Of a stretch of 64,000 nucleotides of DNA, positions 1 through 12,886 are shown piece after piece. The stretch covers positions 1 through 64,000 of the forward strand of contig JAJKFJ010021684.1 of the NCBI GenBank assembly GCA_027382625.1. The letters run 5' to 3'. The position numbers and the translations under genes are program-made. Every line of letters begins with the position of its first letter. Within the stretch, counting starts at the first letter, position 1. Source of the DNA: Tetmemena sp. SeJ-2015 (taxonomy: Eukaryota > Ciliophora > Spirotrichea > Sporadotrichida > Oxytrichidae). The notes beneath the pieces are model-generated. The model did not search any database. It saw only the letters and a program-made list of their open reading frames with translations, and was not told the origin of the DNA.

Positions 1-3000
1 AAATAATTAAGTGTCAGTATCTAAATATCTGCGATAAATTTATTGTTCCACAAAGAGACTATTATTCAGTTTACCAGTTTTTGAAGTTTATCTTGAGAGG
101 AGGATCTCCAACTTTGTAGGAATACATTTAAGATGACAAATTTGGAGTGGCTAGTAAGAGTTGCATATTGCAACCCCTAATTAAATTATAATGACTTTTA
201 TCGATATTAAAGAATATCCAGAAAATGTTCCCATAGCTCCATTCACTGTGCCGCCTTTTAATTACTTTGTTTTTATTGTGCCTTTCAACCTAATTGTCCA
301 AATTCCCAGGAAATTAAGATTGGAAGATTATTTCATTTTAATAATTTAAATTTATAAATTATGAGACTTCAAAAAATTGATGAAATGGAAATGGGCCCAA
401 TGAAAAAAGTGCAAGAAATTCAGTTTATAATGCTGAAGATGGTAAAATTAATGATTCAAAGTTGTATATCATTTCAGAAGTTTGGCATATTGAGTTATTC
501 TTAATAAATCATTGGAAAGGAAAGTGTTTTGTTGGATTTAAAAAAATAAGATCGCCAAGTTGTAAACAAATAAATCTTTTATTTCTAAAGTTGAAGCTAG
601 AATGAAAAAATAATTGGTAGTCTTTGAAGTGATTAATACTAATGCTTTTGCAACCACAGTTGTAGTAAATCCTGAATGACTCCTATTAAGTTATATAAGG
701 TTCCACAAGTAACTTTAAAAATATAACCTCATATAAATAATAATGGAATCTTATTTGTCGCAGTACGAAGATTTAAAAATAATAATTGAATTTTAATTAA
801 AGCCTATAATTAATTAAAAAGCGAATTAAGTTAATTAGTAAATTAAAATGGAATAAATTAGTGGTAGTAGAACTATTTCATCAGATTATAAATATAATAA
901 TTATTCTATTATTCTCAGCTTAAATACTTTGAACTTTATATCCTTCCAATTTTTTGTTTGAGAATGCCCAGCTCAGAATTATAAGAAACACAAGTTTATT
1001 GAAAACCGATATTAGGCATCTTGGATATTGATAATATAAAATTTCATTACTTTGAGGTGCTGTGGAGATTATTAAAAATTCTTATCAATTTCTGATTAGC
1101 TATCGAATAAGCTACTGATACAGAGTTTTCAGCTGCCACGAAGTTGCAATTCCTGTTTATTATTTGACCCAGCCACAGATTTCAATTTAATTTTCAAAAA
1201 GCTATATTGAAGAACTAAATTAGCCAGGTACCTTGAGTTTTTAGTAATTTTGATCATAAGTAATTGAAATGTTGAGCGGTTCTGAATTATCATACGTGAA
1301 AGTAAATTCTTAATTCTAAAGGCATATTGGCTGAGGAGTGGTTCCATCACTCTTAATAAAGGGTTTGATTGGGAACTCTGATATTGGAGCGTAATAATCT
1401 GCATAAAAGAATTTATCCTTATCTGGCCAATCGTAGTCAAAACCAGCACAAGGATTTACTACATTTATCCCATAATATTTTTTTTAAAGTCTAATAATTT
1501 TAAATCAATTACTCGAAATGCTTTTATATATTTTCTTTTACAATTTTTTCATTAAAATTTGGTCCCATTTTAAATTAGCACTTTAATTTTACTCAGAATT
1601 TCTAAAAGTAAAATAAAGATTATTTAAAAATGATAAAGTCTCGAGAAATAATAAATTAGATAAACTAAGTAATGTATTTATTAAAAATAATTCTTAGCAC
1701 TTTGTTGACCGGAATAAAGAGTTCCTTAAATTGTTAAAGTATTAAACCTTACAACTCCAAAATTAATATTTATTAAAATATATAATCATAGATTCTATAA
1801 AGTCATACTGTTACTAGATCTAATTACAGAATTGGACCAAGGACTTTATCAATTAAAAAATTAAGATTTGCTTAATTAAATTTTAAACTTGTCAGTGGCA
1901 CGCCATTTAATTTTTCTTTATTAAAGGTAACTAAATATGTTACTTTACTACACTCAGTGATATCAGATTTATTTATTTTATAAGATTTGTATCCCTGAAG
2001 AGGGAGTGTAAGAGGGCCTTATCCAACTTCGTACTGAATATCATATCCAGCTTAAAGAGAGATAATTTAAGCATTATAACAAAGATTGGTAATAGTTACT
2101 AGAACAGTGATTATCTTTGTTTAGATTTATAAAATAAGTATTTTTAGGGGATGTAAATGCAGACTTGATTAATACTCTCTCAAGTAATTAAAAAATCAAA
2201 ATAAATAAATTTGAAACTTCAATCAAATTATTAAAGTAATTCTCGAAAATAATTTAAGCCAAATATATTGTGCTCTAATTTTAAGCTCATCAAAATTAAA
2301 TAAAGTAGCCCTTCCCAGTTTTAACATTATTTTACAAATTTTATTTATCAAAGAGAATTAAAGACTAAAAATCTCAAAGAATTCAATTTTTAACCATCAT
2401 CATAAACGACAAATTAGAATTTTGAAATAAAAAAATTACCGATCATTCAATTAAAAAGATAATAAAATGAAAAATCTATTAAAAGAGTTATCATAAGAGA
2501 AGAAATAATTTATCATTAGTCTTTTATACAGATTTATTCCTGAAAGAGATTCTAAAATTAAGAATCTTGAAATTATGAGAAGTGCTTGCTCTATTTAACT
2601 TAAATATAGGTCAGAATTTAATAGAAAATAGAAAGTAGTAGAAAGTCAAATTAATAGGAGTAAAGCCGTGGCAATTTACTTTTCAGTTTCATTTCTCTGT
2701 AGATAATATCCTTTTTGTATAAAGCTATTAGTTTACGTTAAATTATTAAAATTTTGTAGATAGGATCATAATTAATAAAAAGGTTCTTTAAAGCCGTCGG
2801 CTCGGCTTTAATAACTATAAAAAATAAATGAGTTAAGATGGGAGTTTTATCTCTATCAAAACAAAATTTTTAAGACATCTAGCAATTGTTTTAGTTATTA
2901 ATTCTTTTTCTTATGTAAGCTCAAATTTAACTTGAACATATCAGTTACATTAGAATTTTGAATATTCTAATTACATTGCTCTTAATGATAAATCTTATAA

Positions 3001-6000
3001 TTTCCATTATTAGCAATTAATAACCTAGTTAAGTAGTTTTTATTTAGAGGGAGACATATTAACATAACCATCATTTTAGTTATATTTATGAAGATAATGT
3101 CTCCATCTACTGTGTAAGTAGCTTTCAAATAGTAAGTATAGGAACTCACTAATGAAGCCTATGAAGGTGCTTATTGAAATATATTAATCAGGTGAAGTCT
3201 AATAAGTTCCCATGTTCCAGGATGTTGTTGGTACTAGAGTGTAGCTTTAGTCAAAAAGTTCAAATGTTAGAGAGGGACAACTCGAGATACTACTTAAAGT
3301 GTGTTTCCAATCTGAAAAAGAGGCCTATGTTGGAGTGGTTACCCAAGACACGTCATGAGTGATATTTTTAAAATCATACATTGGGATTACAGCCGCAGCA
3401 CATTAATCCACTATCATAAAATATTATATGCTGGAATTAAATATTATATCTTAACAGTAAAAGTTGAGTAACCTTTTGCAGTGGAGTCTTCAATAGAATA
3501 TTACGATAATTAAGGAAATAAATTATTCTAAATACTTTTAAATTAAATATCCTAAAAATTAAATTATAGAGGAAAATTTAATTTTAAAAAAAGATTATTG
3601 ATTAGTAATTAATATGAAATGGAAGAAATCAGTGGCAGTTAAATATCTTCAATTTCGATAATTATTAGACCATTCGATTCAGCTTAAATTCTAAGTTCTT
3701 TATAACCTTGCAACATTTTTATGGAGCTCTCAGTTCATTGTTATAGACAGTACAAATTTTGAAAACTAAGATGGTGAATATTTTTTCGCTACTGGCAGAT
3801 GCTATGGAGATAATTAAAGAAGTAATTCATATTAATTTTTGATAGGCTATTGAAGAAGCTGCAGATCTGAGGATGATGTAATATGGTCTGCCACAAAGCT
3901 TAAACTCTTCACATATTATTTTAACCAATCAACGATTTTAATTTAATTCTCAACTATTTTTTTTAAAACAAAATTCATATATGGTTATCATTTTTTAAAT
4001 AAATCTTTTTAAACTTACTTAATTTTGTTAATACGAAACGCTAATCTGAAACTCTCCTATACTAAAACTATAAAATAAAAAAATTTAAGCCTTAAATATT
4101 GATTATGGCTGCTTGATAAAATAAAATTGTGTGAATTATTTCAAAAACTTATTATAATTTAAAGTTTATTATAATTTTATTAAATAAAGATTAAAATAAT
4201 ATATTTAAACTTAATTTTTAACTATCCTCAGTATACTTAATTTGAATTTACTGTTTTAAATTAAAAACATTTTAAGTTTATAAATGTTCAAGCCTGATTG
4301 AGCTCCATTAGTATAATTGATAGTGAATATGGTTGCGTCTATTGGAGTTTCATCTTGATTCGAAACTGAGTAATAAATCTTGCAAAGAGAATTCGAAGAT
4401 TTAACATACTCATCAAATACAAACTATTTTGACTCAGAGGAAACTGGATATAAAATTGTAGTATTAGGATAGTAAGAAATGAATACTGTGCTGATGCAGG
4501 GGGCCAAACTTTTTCATAAATTTTATACTTTGATCTTTTATATCAACTGCGAATTCTCTGTAAAACATTTGTCCATTATAAAGCTGCTAAAGAATTTAAA
4601 AATTTATTATAATCCCAATTTTCTAGCTAGTATAAAGAAAAGCCGAATTAAAAGTGCTAAATCTCATGTTCAAAAATTAAGGAGTATTTTCAACAGCAAC
4701 ATCGATTAAATATAAGTAGCTGTATTAGACGGTATCATCATAACACGTTTAATCAAGCTTGGGGTAGTCTACAACTTTGAGCTTTGGATTGGTACTATAC
4801 CTAAGAATTTAATGCAGAATCGAAGGTTTTTCTAGAAATACACTATCTTACTGTAGCTAAAGAAGACAAGAACAAGCTCGAACTCGCAGAGATCAGATTT
4901 AGAGTGATATATTAAAACTACCTATAAATATGAACTTTATTAATTTTTCAATGTCGTTAATCCTTTCCATCTCCACAAATTTCAATGCAAACAGTCTTTA
5001 AGACCTTACCTCTTCGTTTTCATCATCTTCATCATCCTCTGAGTCAGTGCCCTCGCTCGAACCCTCGAAGGAGGAGAGTTGATAACTGTTATTGTTTTCT
5101 TAGTCGTTGAACACTTTTGACAAGTGAGCTTTTAACTTTGCAGAGATATTCAAAATTGCTTGATGATGAAAACGTACTATTCTAGCTTATCTCACAACTT
5201 TCAAAAAAGTAAAACTTTTTTGCTCCTCCTTCGAGGGTTCGAGCGAGGGCACTGACTCAGAGGATGATGAAGATGATGAAAACGAAGAGGTAAGCTCTTA
5301 AAGATTGTTTGCATTGAAATTTGTGGAGATGTAAAGGATTAACGACATTGAAAAATTAATAAAGTTCATATTTATAGGTAGTTTTAATATATCACTCTAA
5401 ATCTGATCTCTGCGAGTTCGAGCTTGTTCTTGTCTTCTTTAGCTACAGTAAGATAGTGTATTTCTAGAAAAACCTTCGATTCTGCATTAAATTCTTAGGT
5501 ATAAGATAGTAAACCTCGTCAGATAGATCATTATAAGTCATTGTGTAAGATTGCAAATTAACTGCACAAGGGAAAGTCAGCTTTTATCAATTTAATTTAA
5601 GCTAAATTTGACGAGGATCTATCCAAGTCATTACTAAGTTATTGATTATCGAGAAATTTTAGAGAGCATAATTAAAGGTAATGTACTAGGTTGTGATAGT
5701 ATTATATTTTCAACCCCGATTTTTAAAAATCTTCTCAGTTTGTTTCTGTTAAGTCTGTACGAACGAGGACAAACCTCAGTCTACTCTGCTTAGAGTTACC
5801 TCTGTTACGCTCCTTGTAGTCCAAGTATTGCTAACATCCTTTTTTTAAAAAAAAAGTAATTTACAAATTTATTAATTCTTACATTATAGGAAAAGTTCTC
5901 GACGAGCATGCCTATAGATTTTAAGCTAACTCTAAAGTTCTCTAAAAGACTAAAATTCAGTGACTAATTACAGTAAAACCTGACTTTCTAGCCAGTATTT

Positions 6001-9000
6001 AAAAATCGGGGTTGAACGTATAATAACATTAGTTATATCTATATTAAAAAAAGTATAATCCTTATTAAACTAAACTGTTTACATCATAATTAACTACACA
6101 ATTTATAGACATTGAAGCATTAATAATCTTTATATGATACAATTTTAACAGTTTAAAAAGTAAAAATCTTGAAGTTGAGCATTATAAAGATAAAAGAAAA
6201 TAAGCATAGATTTTTTCTATTATGAAATTTTTAATAGTTTTAAAATAAGAAAACGATATATATCCTAGTTAATTCCTTATAGCTTTTTAAAGACTCTAAG
6301 GAAATAAGTATTTAAAAAATACTTATCTTTTATAATTTGATTTATATTAAAAATTAATTATTGTTTTCTATATCATAAAAATTGGTGTATACTTCTTAAT
6401 TCTACAGATAAACTATAAGAAGGAAATGAAGAGAAAACAAAAGTGTTAAAAAAGAGTTTAAGCACACTATATCTAATTTAATACTGTCCTTCGGCTTTTG
6501 AAAAATTATTTATGAATGACTTTATATTAAGATTTTAAATTGATGACGCATTTCACATTATCCTTTATATATAGCATTTATTTTGCTACATTAATGCTTA
6601 TTGATGAAATTTAGATGCTCTGTGGTGACTTCCGATTTCTCAAGCTCATGTCATTTAGTCGAATAAGTTTGTGATATACGATTTTCTTTTAGTATATTTG
6701 GGACACCTCGCTATTTAGGATAAGATTAATTATTTTTATAACAATCTAATTTTGCATTTTAGGAATAAATGCTGTATTCTTTTCAAGCTAATTTTCTTCA
6801 ATCTCCCATTTAATAAAAACTTAATTAAATAACTCTTATCCTTATTTCAATAAATTCTGACATATATTTGGCATGACTGCTTAATTACAGTCACTATAAT
6901 AAAGCTGAGATGAAGCCAAGTATGAAGATAATTTAGGCAATTATCGAGATGCGAATTTTCCAAGCTAACCAATTAAATATTTAACCAACTATCATTCAAA
7001 TACATTTAATTCGTATAAATTTCAAATTTGTAATAAATTTATACCTTCCTTACTTAAAATTTTTGGTTCAATTTTTAAATTTTTTTTTTAATTAATTTAA
7101 AATTATTAAAATATTAATTGTATGTTTTAACACGCTATTTATATTTCATAATTAAAATATTACTCAGTATATTAGTATGTCCACATTGCTCCAATTACTA
7201 TTATTTAATAGTCGCTTCTAGAAAGAATGTAAGCACTGTTCACAGATAAGGAAGAAGAAGAAAATGCATCGAATTTATACAGATCAATCATAAAATCCAA
7301 AAGTTTTATTTTCATTGTTTGTGAAAGATTCCTTATTAATTAATTTTATTTTTTCTTGCTGAATATAGAATTTAATCGTATCATTAATTTTATTTATTTA
7401 GAATTGCAGCCAAATTTGAGAATGTGGGATCGTATTTTGCAATGCCCAAAGACTTGATTGGGAAATTAATGATTTTTATAAATGTAGCTCCACGACAATA
7501 TATGTAGTAAACGAGGATACTTAGAAAATGTCAACGCAGTTCATATCTTGAATCAATATATCTGAGTTAGAAGGAAAGTAGAAATATTTTATTATCCGAG
7601 TAAATAAAAGGAAAGTTTAAAGATAGTTTTATAAGAAAAGGAAGTTAAACAAATTCACTAACCTAAAATATTAAAATAAATTAATTATAGTAGAAATTAT
7701 AATTAAAATCAGTAATTGGTTAAAATAATAAATGGAGAGTTGCAACTTCGTGTCAGTTGAAATCTCAGATTCACCCCCTGATTTGCAGCTTGTTAGATAG
7801 CTCATTAAAAATTAAAATGATATTTTCTTTAACCATCGTCTCAACTACTGTCAACAGCGAGATATGAGGGGCGCAAACTTTAATTTTTGAAAAATCACTC
7901 TGTTGAAACTTTGAGTCATTTTATAACTCTTGACTGAGCTCTCCCACTCAAAAATTTCAATGAAAAAGGTACTTAGAATTTTATGCTAAATCGAAAGGTT
8001 TAGTAATTATTTAAATAGGGCACTCTTTATCAGCATTTGATTTGTCCTTTAAATTTAATTTATAATCAATTAAATTTTCCCTTAAAGTCTCAGCTATAAA
8101 ATATAATTTACTAAAAAGTGAGGTGAGGATTCATAGTATGTCATCAGAGTTACTGTGGTCTCATATTAAATATCAAAATTATATATTTAGAAATTTAAAC
8201 CTGCAAATTATATTTTAACCATAAGAGAAGGTATTTATTTGCTTATCTAACATGAACAAAATTGAATGATAAATGAGTTATATAAATCTATAATTAATTT
8301 ACAAAATTTATGTCCTTCATAAATTAAAAAATTTGAAACATTAATTTTATTTAAAATTGAATTAATCATACGTTACTTAACTAGCTAGATTGTTGTAGTA
8401 TTTAATATTTTATTAAGCATGAGGTTACTTTCAAGTTTGTTCCCACTTTAAAAATATCAAGAGACTTTGCCTATATTTTAGTACTGTCATAAGTAGTTGA
8501 AGGCAGCCTGCCATCACTTCTAAAACTCATAAATGATGAACTAGAATATCCCAAAAAAGTAAAGTGAAATTTATATTTTATTCTCCATTCATTAAGCCCT
8601 GCACAACAGCTATTTGACTAATTTTATCGACAACTACATTTATATTATTTATAGCCTGTGATGAAGCACCAGTTTAATAATAACAATCAGATCGGCCACT
8701 GAATATGTTGATATTATAAAGTTTCCATGAATCAGTCGCCATCTTGTTTATGTAAATTATTTAGTTATAATCAATGAAAACCATGGCTTTTTTCTGGAAA
8801 AATTACGTATTCTATTTATCAATCAAATTTAATTTGATTTCTTAAGTGGATGACCCCGGTAAATAGCCTACTGGCAGATATTTAGTGTAAATATGGCAAG
8901 GAGAAGGCTAAAAAGCTGATCTTGCTTAAAGGATTAGTTGCCAAGACGATCACCGAAGCATCTTCCCAACTCAGAGTATATCCTAAGTTCCATTACAAGA

Positions 9001-10492
9001 AACTGACACCAACTCTTTTATTTCTATCTGCGAGACATACATTCATGGACCCGGATGGTCCAATGTAAAGGACAGATTACGGCTAAGCCAAGGAGGGTTT
9101 GCACTGTTAGGTTTCCTTTTTATTGCTCTGTACATCGAGAGCTATCGCCCATAACCTCCCGAAACTATTGAAATTAACCTAGTACTGGTTTAAAATTTTT
9201 AACTAATTGATAGAGCCATTCTACAACAGTGGATCCTCTACTCTATGAAAGAACAAGATCTTATAAATTAGAGTGCAAACTAATGACACCTTTATAATAG
9301 ACTCATCAATCATCTCGCCTTTAAAATTTAGCTAAATAAGTCAAGAAAAAAATTATTGATGGTTTATGCTGGTATTTATAAATTATTTAATATATGGGGA
9401 TATATTATTTAATTTTAATACTCCTCAATCTATAATTCTAATTAGGAATCTAATACTTGTATAAAATAACTGCTCGCACAAAATTAAATCTTATTATTTA
9501 ATCCCATATTACCAACACATTTGGAGAGCTATTCCCAAAAAAAATAAAAATATCTAAATTTAATTGTGGCAATAATCAGGGAATATAATTATTCTTATTC
9601 TAAAAGATTGTAAGATTAGTTAAATAAAAAATCTATGAAATAGCTTAAATATTAAACAATTTCGATTAAGAATAAAAGGTATTTATGTTAAAGTTAAAAT
9701 TTAAATCAAAATTAGAATTTATTAAGATAGTAAATGCAGATTTGTGAATTTGAGTTTTTTGAAATTCAAGGTACTATAAAACTTTTTTTTCAATAGCATA
9801 CTTATTTTTATATTAACTTGATTTCCATCTTCCTTAAAATGTGAGTACTTAAAAGAGAGAGAGATAAATTATTTACATCTTGCCCCCACAAATTATCACA
9901 ACTTTCTTGTCGAGATAACACTTTTCACAGTCCTTCCATAAATAAGCTTTTAGAATAAGGTAACTCAAGATTTCATACTCCAAATGCCATAATTTTTTTC
10001 AATTATTTCTTTTTAAAAAAAAATATAATATATATTTCATTAAATTCTGAGCTATAATTAAGGAAACTATTGTATATTTGAACTAGATTCTAAAAAAAGA
10101 ACAGACGGGTGGTAATTATCATATATAGCAATTGATGAGGTTTGAGCTAGTGTGGTACCGACATTCGATAAATTTAACTTATAGATTATTCTGATTTAAA
10201 TATCTATAAACTGAAGGAGTATGTGTATAATGCCAGTCCTTCTTCATACACATATTCAATAAAGGGAGTCTTTACTCCAAGCGGGTCTTAAATATATCCT
10301 CCCACCAAATACTTGCCATTACCATCTGACTCAATTGCAAGATACTCGCTCTCATAATTTAGAAAGGTACTTATTCGAGTTAGATCTCAATTAAAGCAAG
10401 TTTGGCAATCCACCACTTGTAAGAAAATTTAATTAAATGAGCAACAAAAATTGTGATAGAAAGAAATTTAGGATCCAGGCAGATAACTACAT
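1..10492 (-). CDS. CADG-like multi-membrane protein, array gene 1 (C-terminal part outside window)
   Basis: This is the leftmost member of the tandem family. The start is the ATG at 10490-10492, giving MQLSAWILNFF..., a hydrophobic leader whose second codon is TAG (Gln). The N-terminal domain follows at 10.2-10.4 kb, with SEYLAIESDGNGKYLVGGY and TPFIEYVYEEGLALYTYSF. Blocks similar to genes 2 and 3 continue down to base 1, where the sequence matches the region near 17.0 kb of gene 2. The distal ectodomain and the membrane block therefore lie outside the window. The span is heavily interrupted by three copies of the 350-bp repeat, the 704-bp foldback element, a 320-bp TIR element and a GC-richer insertion near 9 kb. 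It may be a normal germline locus that is cleaned up during macronuclear development, or a decaying copy. Function is unknown; a surface or adhesion role is inferred from domain type only. Confidence 0.6.
840..1200 (+). repeat. R1 dispersed element, copy a
   Basis: One of six copies of a roughly 350-bp element. It begins with ATTAAAATGGAATAAATTAG and ends near GAAGTTGCAATTCCTG. The two ends are imperfect inverted repeats of each other (TTAAAATGGAATAAA against TTAAAATAATAAATGG), as in a small non-autonomous transposon. It lies inside the gene 1 span. Confidence 0.6.
2788..2811. other. Short perfect hairpin
   Basis: The arms TTAAAGCCG and CGGCTTTAA form a 9-bp stem with a 6-base loop, unusually GC-rich for this AT-rich stretch of the gene 1 span. 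It is most likely part of an eliminated segment. No function can be assigned. Confidence 0.4.
3606..3955 (+). repeat. R1 dispersed element, copy b
   Basis: A second copy of the 350-bp family in the gene 1 span. It carries the conserved blocks around GGCAGTT, TTCGATTCAGC and TGGAGATAATTAAAGAAG, and ends before TTTTAACCAATCAACGATTT. It lies between two blocks that are adjacent in genes 2 and 3, which supports insertion. Confidence 0.6.
4798..5501. mobile_element. 704-bp foldback element with 279-bp inverted repeats and TA target duplication
   Basis: The left arm (4798-5076) and right arm (5223-5501) are near-perfect inverted repeats of 279 bp around a 146-bp centre. The element begins TACCTAAGAATTT and ends AAATTCTTAGGTA, and is flanked by TA at 4796-4797 and 5502-5503. 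Gene 3 has an uninterrupted GGTACTAAGATAGTAAAC at the matching site (about 37.55 kb), so the empty site is known. Each arm holds a higher-GC stretch that can be read as a very acidic peptide (GSSEGTDSEDDEDDENEE, plus strand of the right arm) followed directly by GTAAGC, a good splice donor. This looks like a non-autonomous Tc1/mariner-type or foldback element that has picked up a gene piece. No transposase is present. Confidence 0.8.
5700..6025 (+). mobile_element. R2 small TIR element, copy 1
   Basis: The ends are TATTATA..TTCAACCCCGATTTTTAAA and its inverted counterpart TTTAAAAATCGGGGTTGAA..TATAATA. The interior is too short for a protein. A second copy in the opposite orientation lies at 26911-27230, with similar interior blocks (GAACGAGG, GCTCCTTGT, AAGTATTGCTAA). 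Copies in a gene 1 site and in an intergenic site mark it as a dispersed MITE-like element. Confidence 0.7.
7700..8060 (-). repeat. R1 dispersed element, copy c (inverted orientation)
   Basis: The only copy of the 350-bp family on the minus strand. It begins (plus strand) GGTTAAAATAATAAATGGAG, the inverted counterpart of the 3' end of the other copies, and runs through GTGTCAGTTGAAATC and GAGCTCTCCCACTC. Confidence 0.55.
8855..9290. other. GC-richer insertion in gene 1, unassigned coding potential
   Basis: Genes 2 and 3 lack this segment. In them the block ending near GTATTTTGTTTAG is followed within about 100 bp by the block starting TTTAATCCCAT. Here the two are about 600 bp apart. With TAA/TAG as Gln the insertion is open on the plus strand for over 100 codons (containing KEKAKKLILLKGLVAKTI), and it is also open on the minus strand. 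I recognise neither product. It could be a coding segment of another gene nested in a gene 1 IES, or captured DNA. Confidence 0.4.
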
Positions 10493-10599
10493 TTTACAAT
10501 ATTTGAGATAGTTTTCTAACTTTTATAATTATAAGGATCTTAATTTAAGGAATATTTAATGCTTCAAACAGAAATTTAAAAAAGAAAGAGGTAGATTTG

Positions 10600-12062
10600 A
10601 TTTTACAAAAATTATTATCTATCTTTTTTATTTAATTAAAACTCACAGAATTTTAAAGATACTTATTTTAAGCTCATTTTTTAAGATGATTCTCTGAATA
10701 AAAATATTGATCTTTCTTTTTTACATTTTCATCCTTTAATTTGTAAGTTTCATGCATGCTATTTTTCTTTTACTTTTGTTTATTGAATATTAAATGATTG
10801 CTCAAAAATATATTTTAGTAAACTAATCATGATGTTCATCACTTTAAATCTAAAATATTGAAGATTCAGCTAATAAGAAGTCATAACTGTAACTTAAAGA
10901 GAAAATGTATTTAACTAATAATAAAGTAAAAGGGATATCGCTAGGAATTAATTTATTTATAATAAAATTATATTTTATTTTCAAGAAGAAAATAAATTAT
11001 TCAAAATTTGATTTTTCATGAATAGAAATCTTATCAAAGTTAATTTTTAATTTAAAATAGCTTTAAATTTATTAAAAATTTATGCATATTTTAATTCTTA
11101 GATATATTTTATTATGATTGATAAAATATAAATGTGTAAATTCAACATTTACTGATAAAAAAAAGTTTGCAAGCTGTTCTTCCTTAATAAAGCAAGATTT
11201 TAATTTTGATCCACCATTCTTTAAATTAAAGTTATTAACTCTTTGATGATATGTTCAGATAAATCTTCAGATTGATTATATTATTTCCAATCTTGCTAAC
11301 ATTTAGAGCAAAGTATTTGCTTTTACAAAAATTATCATAATAAGAATTAAAGGCTGTATCCATAGAATAAAATTATGGAAAGTTCCATAGCTTGCTGCTA
11401 CTTAGGCTTATTAATGAATTGATTTTAATGCCTCTAGAAAGAATAGAAAATTTATAAATGATGTTTTTCACTCACTTCTATGAAATAGTTTAATCATTCA
11501 ATCTTCTATTTATTGGGTTCTTATTTTAGAAATATTTCTTATTTTCTATCGTAGAGTTGTCAAAATTTTCTAATTTTAATTTTCAAAACTAAAAACTAGT
11601 TTTAAAAGTAGCATATTTGTAGTGTTAAATTTTTCAAGATTTAAGAAAAATAATTAATAAACTATTACAAATAAGATTATTATTTTGATATTTTCACGTT
11701 TGTTCAAATTATAGGTTTAATATCAAGAGTTTGTAAAGACATCTTATTATTTAATATAATAAATAAAATTAGCAACTTTCTTTAGCTTTCTGATGCTCCT
11801 TTGGTTCTTAATTTTCTCAAAATTTTATCGTCCAAATATTTCTTTAAATTATTTTTAAACTGTGGCTCAAATCATTAACTTTTAATATTTTTGAATTGAT
11901 AAAAATTATCCTTCAATAAAAATATTTCTTTGTAATTAGGCATTTCTTCAAAGAGCATTATCTTATTCATTTCATTATCTTCAACCTATTTCATTATCTA
12001 AAAATGAATTAATGAAATTTCCTTCTTTTCAATTTCAACATATTTTGATGATTGATGCTCTA
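10600..12062 (-). CDS. Hypothetical duplicated gene between array genes 1 and 2
   Basis: With TAA/TAG as Gln, stretches of minus-strand reading frame are open. One at 11.88-12.06 kb contains VEIEKKEISLIHF and LFEEMPNYKEIFLLKD; one at 11.77-11.87 kb contains KKYLDDKILRKLRTKG. A related copy lies at the equivalent place before gene 3 (27.4-29.0 kb), with LFEQLPNYKEILLFK and KKYLEDKILIKLRTKD. The substitutions keep residue type, which hints at a real protein. The frame is broken in places and no known domain is visible. The alternative is conserved intergenic DNA carried along with the duplication. Confidence 0.3.
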
Positions 12063-12272
12063 TATTAAATTTAAATTTAAGGTTTGTTAAATATTAAATC
12101 GAGGTTTCAATATGGTTGCTATTAAATTGCAAAACTAACGTCTCCTTTTTATTATAGGTTGAATATGAATACATGATCGTCGATGGGTATAACTTAGAAA
12201 TACATTCTGATTGAGTCCTTGTTGTGTGATTCATAATATATTACGCTTTAAATTAAATTAACTCTATATTTA

Positions 12273-12680
12273 ATGTCTACTACAACAACTACTTCATCAA
12301 CTACTACCACAACTACATCAACTACAACAACCTCAACTTCTAAAAGTTAAAAGTGGCAGCCTAGGAGGCATAGATCCAAGACAAGGAAGGCATCCCTCTT
12401 GATCAACAGAGACTCATCTTCACTGGAAAGCAAGAAGAGTTACAAAAGTATGCTTCCATTTGCGTACTTTTGAACCACCTCAAGAACGAAATTAACATCA
12501 TGCTCAAACAAAACTCTCACCGACTACAACATTCAGAAGGAGACTACCCTCACCCCTCAACAGACAACTGCTCAAAGCGCGGAAACAAAATTCGAGAACT
12601 CAGACTGGGGTGGTAGTGTTCATGTTCTTGACGATGATCTTGTAGGAGCTGACTCCCTCATTAAATTTAAAAACATAATG
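12273..12680 (+). CDS. Ubiquitin-like gene fragment, interrupted
   Basis: The plus strand encodes two blocks that are unmistakably ubiquitin-family: DKEGIPLDQQRLIFTGKQ at 12.38-12.44 kb, preceded by VAAQEAQIQ with two TAG codons as Gln, and TLTDYNIQKETTL at 12.51-12.55 kb. About 70 bp between them (from about 12436) breaks the family pattern and shifts frame. This could be an IES whose pointer I could not fix, or a pseudogene break. Upstream, an ATG at 12273 opens a Thr/Ser run from ACT/ACA repeats, in a different frame from the ubiquitin block. Downstream, instead of the usual LRLRGG tail, it continues PQQTTAQSAETKFENSDWGG. It runs opposite to the array genes, and the interval before gene 3 lacks it. 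Confidence 0.6.
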
Positions 12681-12886
12681 CTTTTTAACTATCTCTAATT
12701 TAATATATATCACTTTGTTCAAGAACTCTATCTTCATTAGGTTTTCCTTACCCTCGATCAACTATTCATATTCAACCTATATTGCTTGTACTATTGGACA
12801 ATTAAATTAATATGATTTTCATTTTTAATCTTCTTAGCAAATCATACTTATGCTTGATATTTTGCTAAATTCACAATTCTAAAGAA

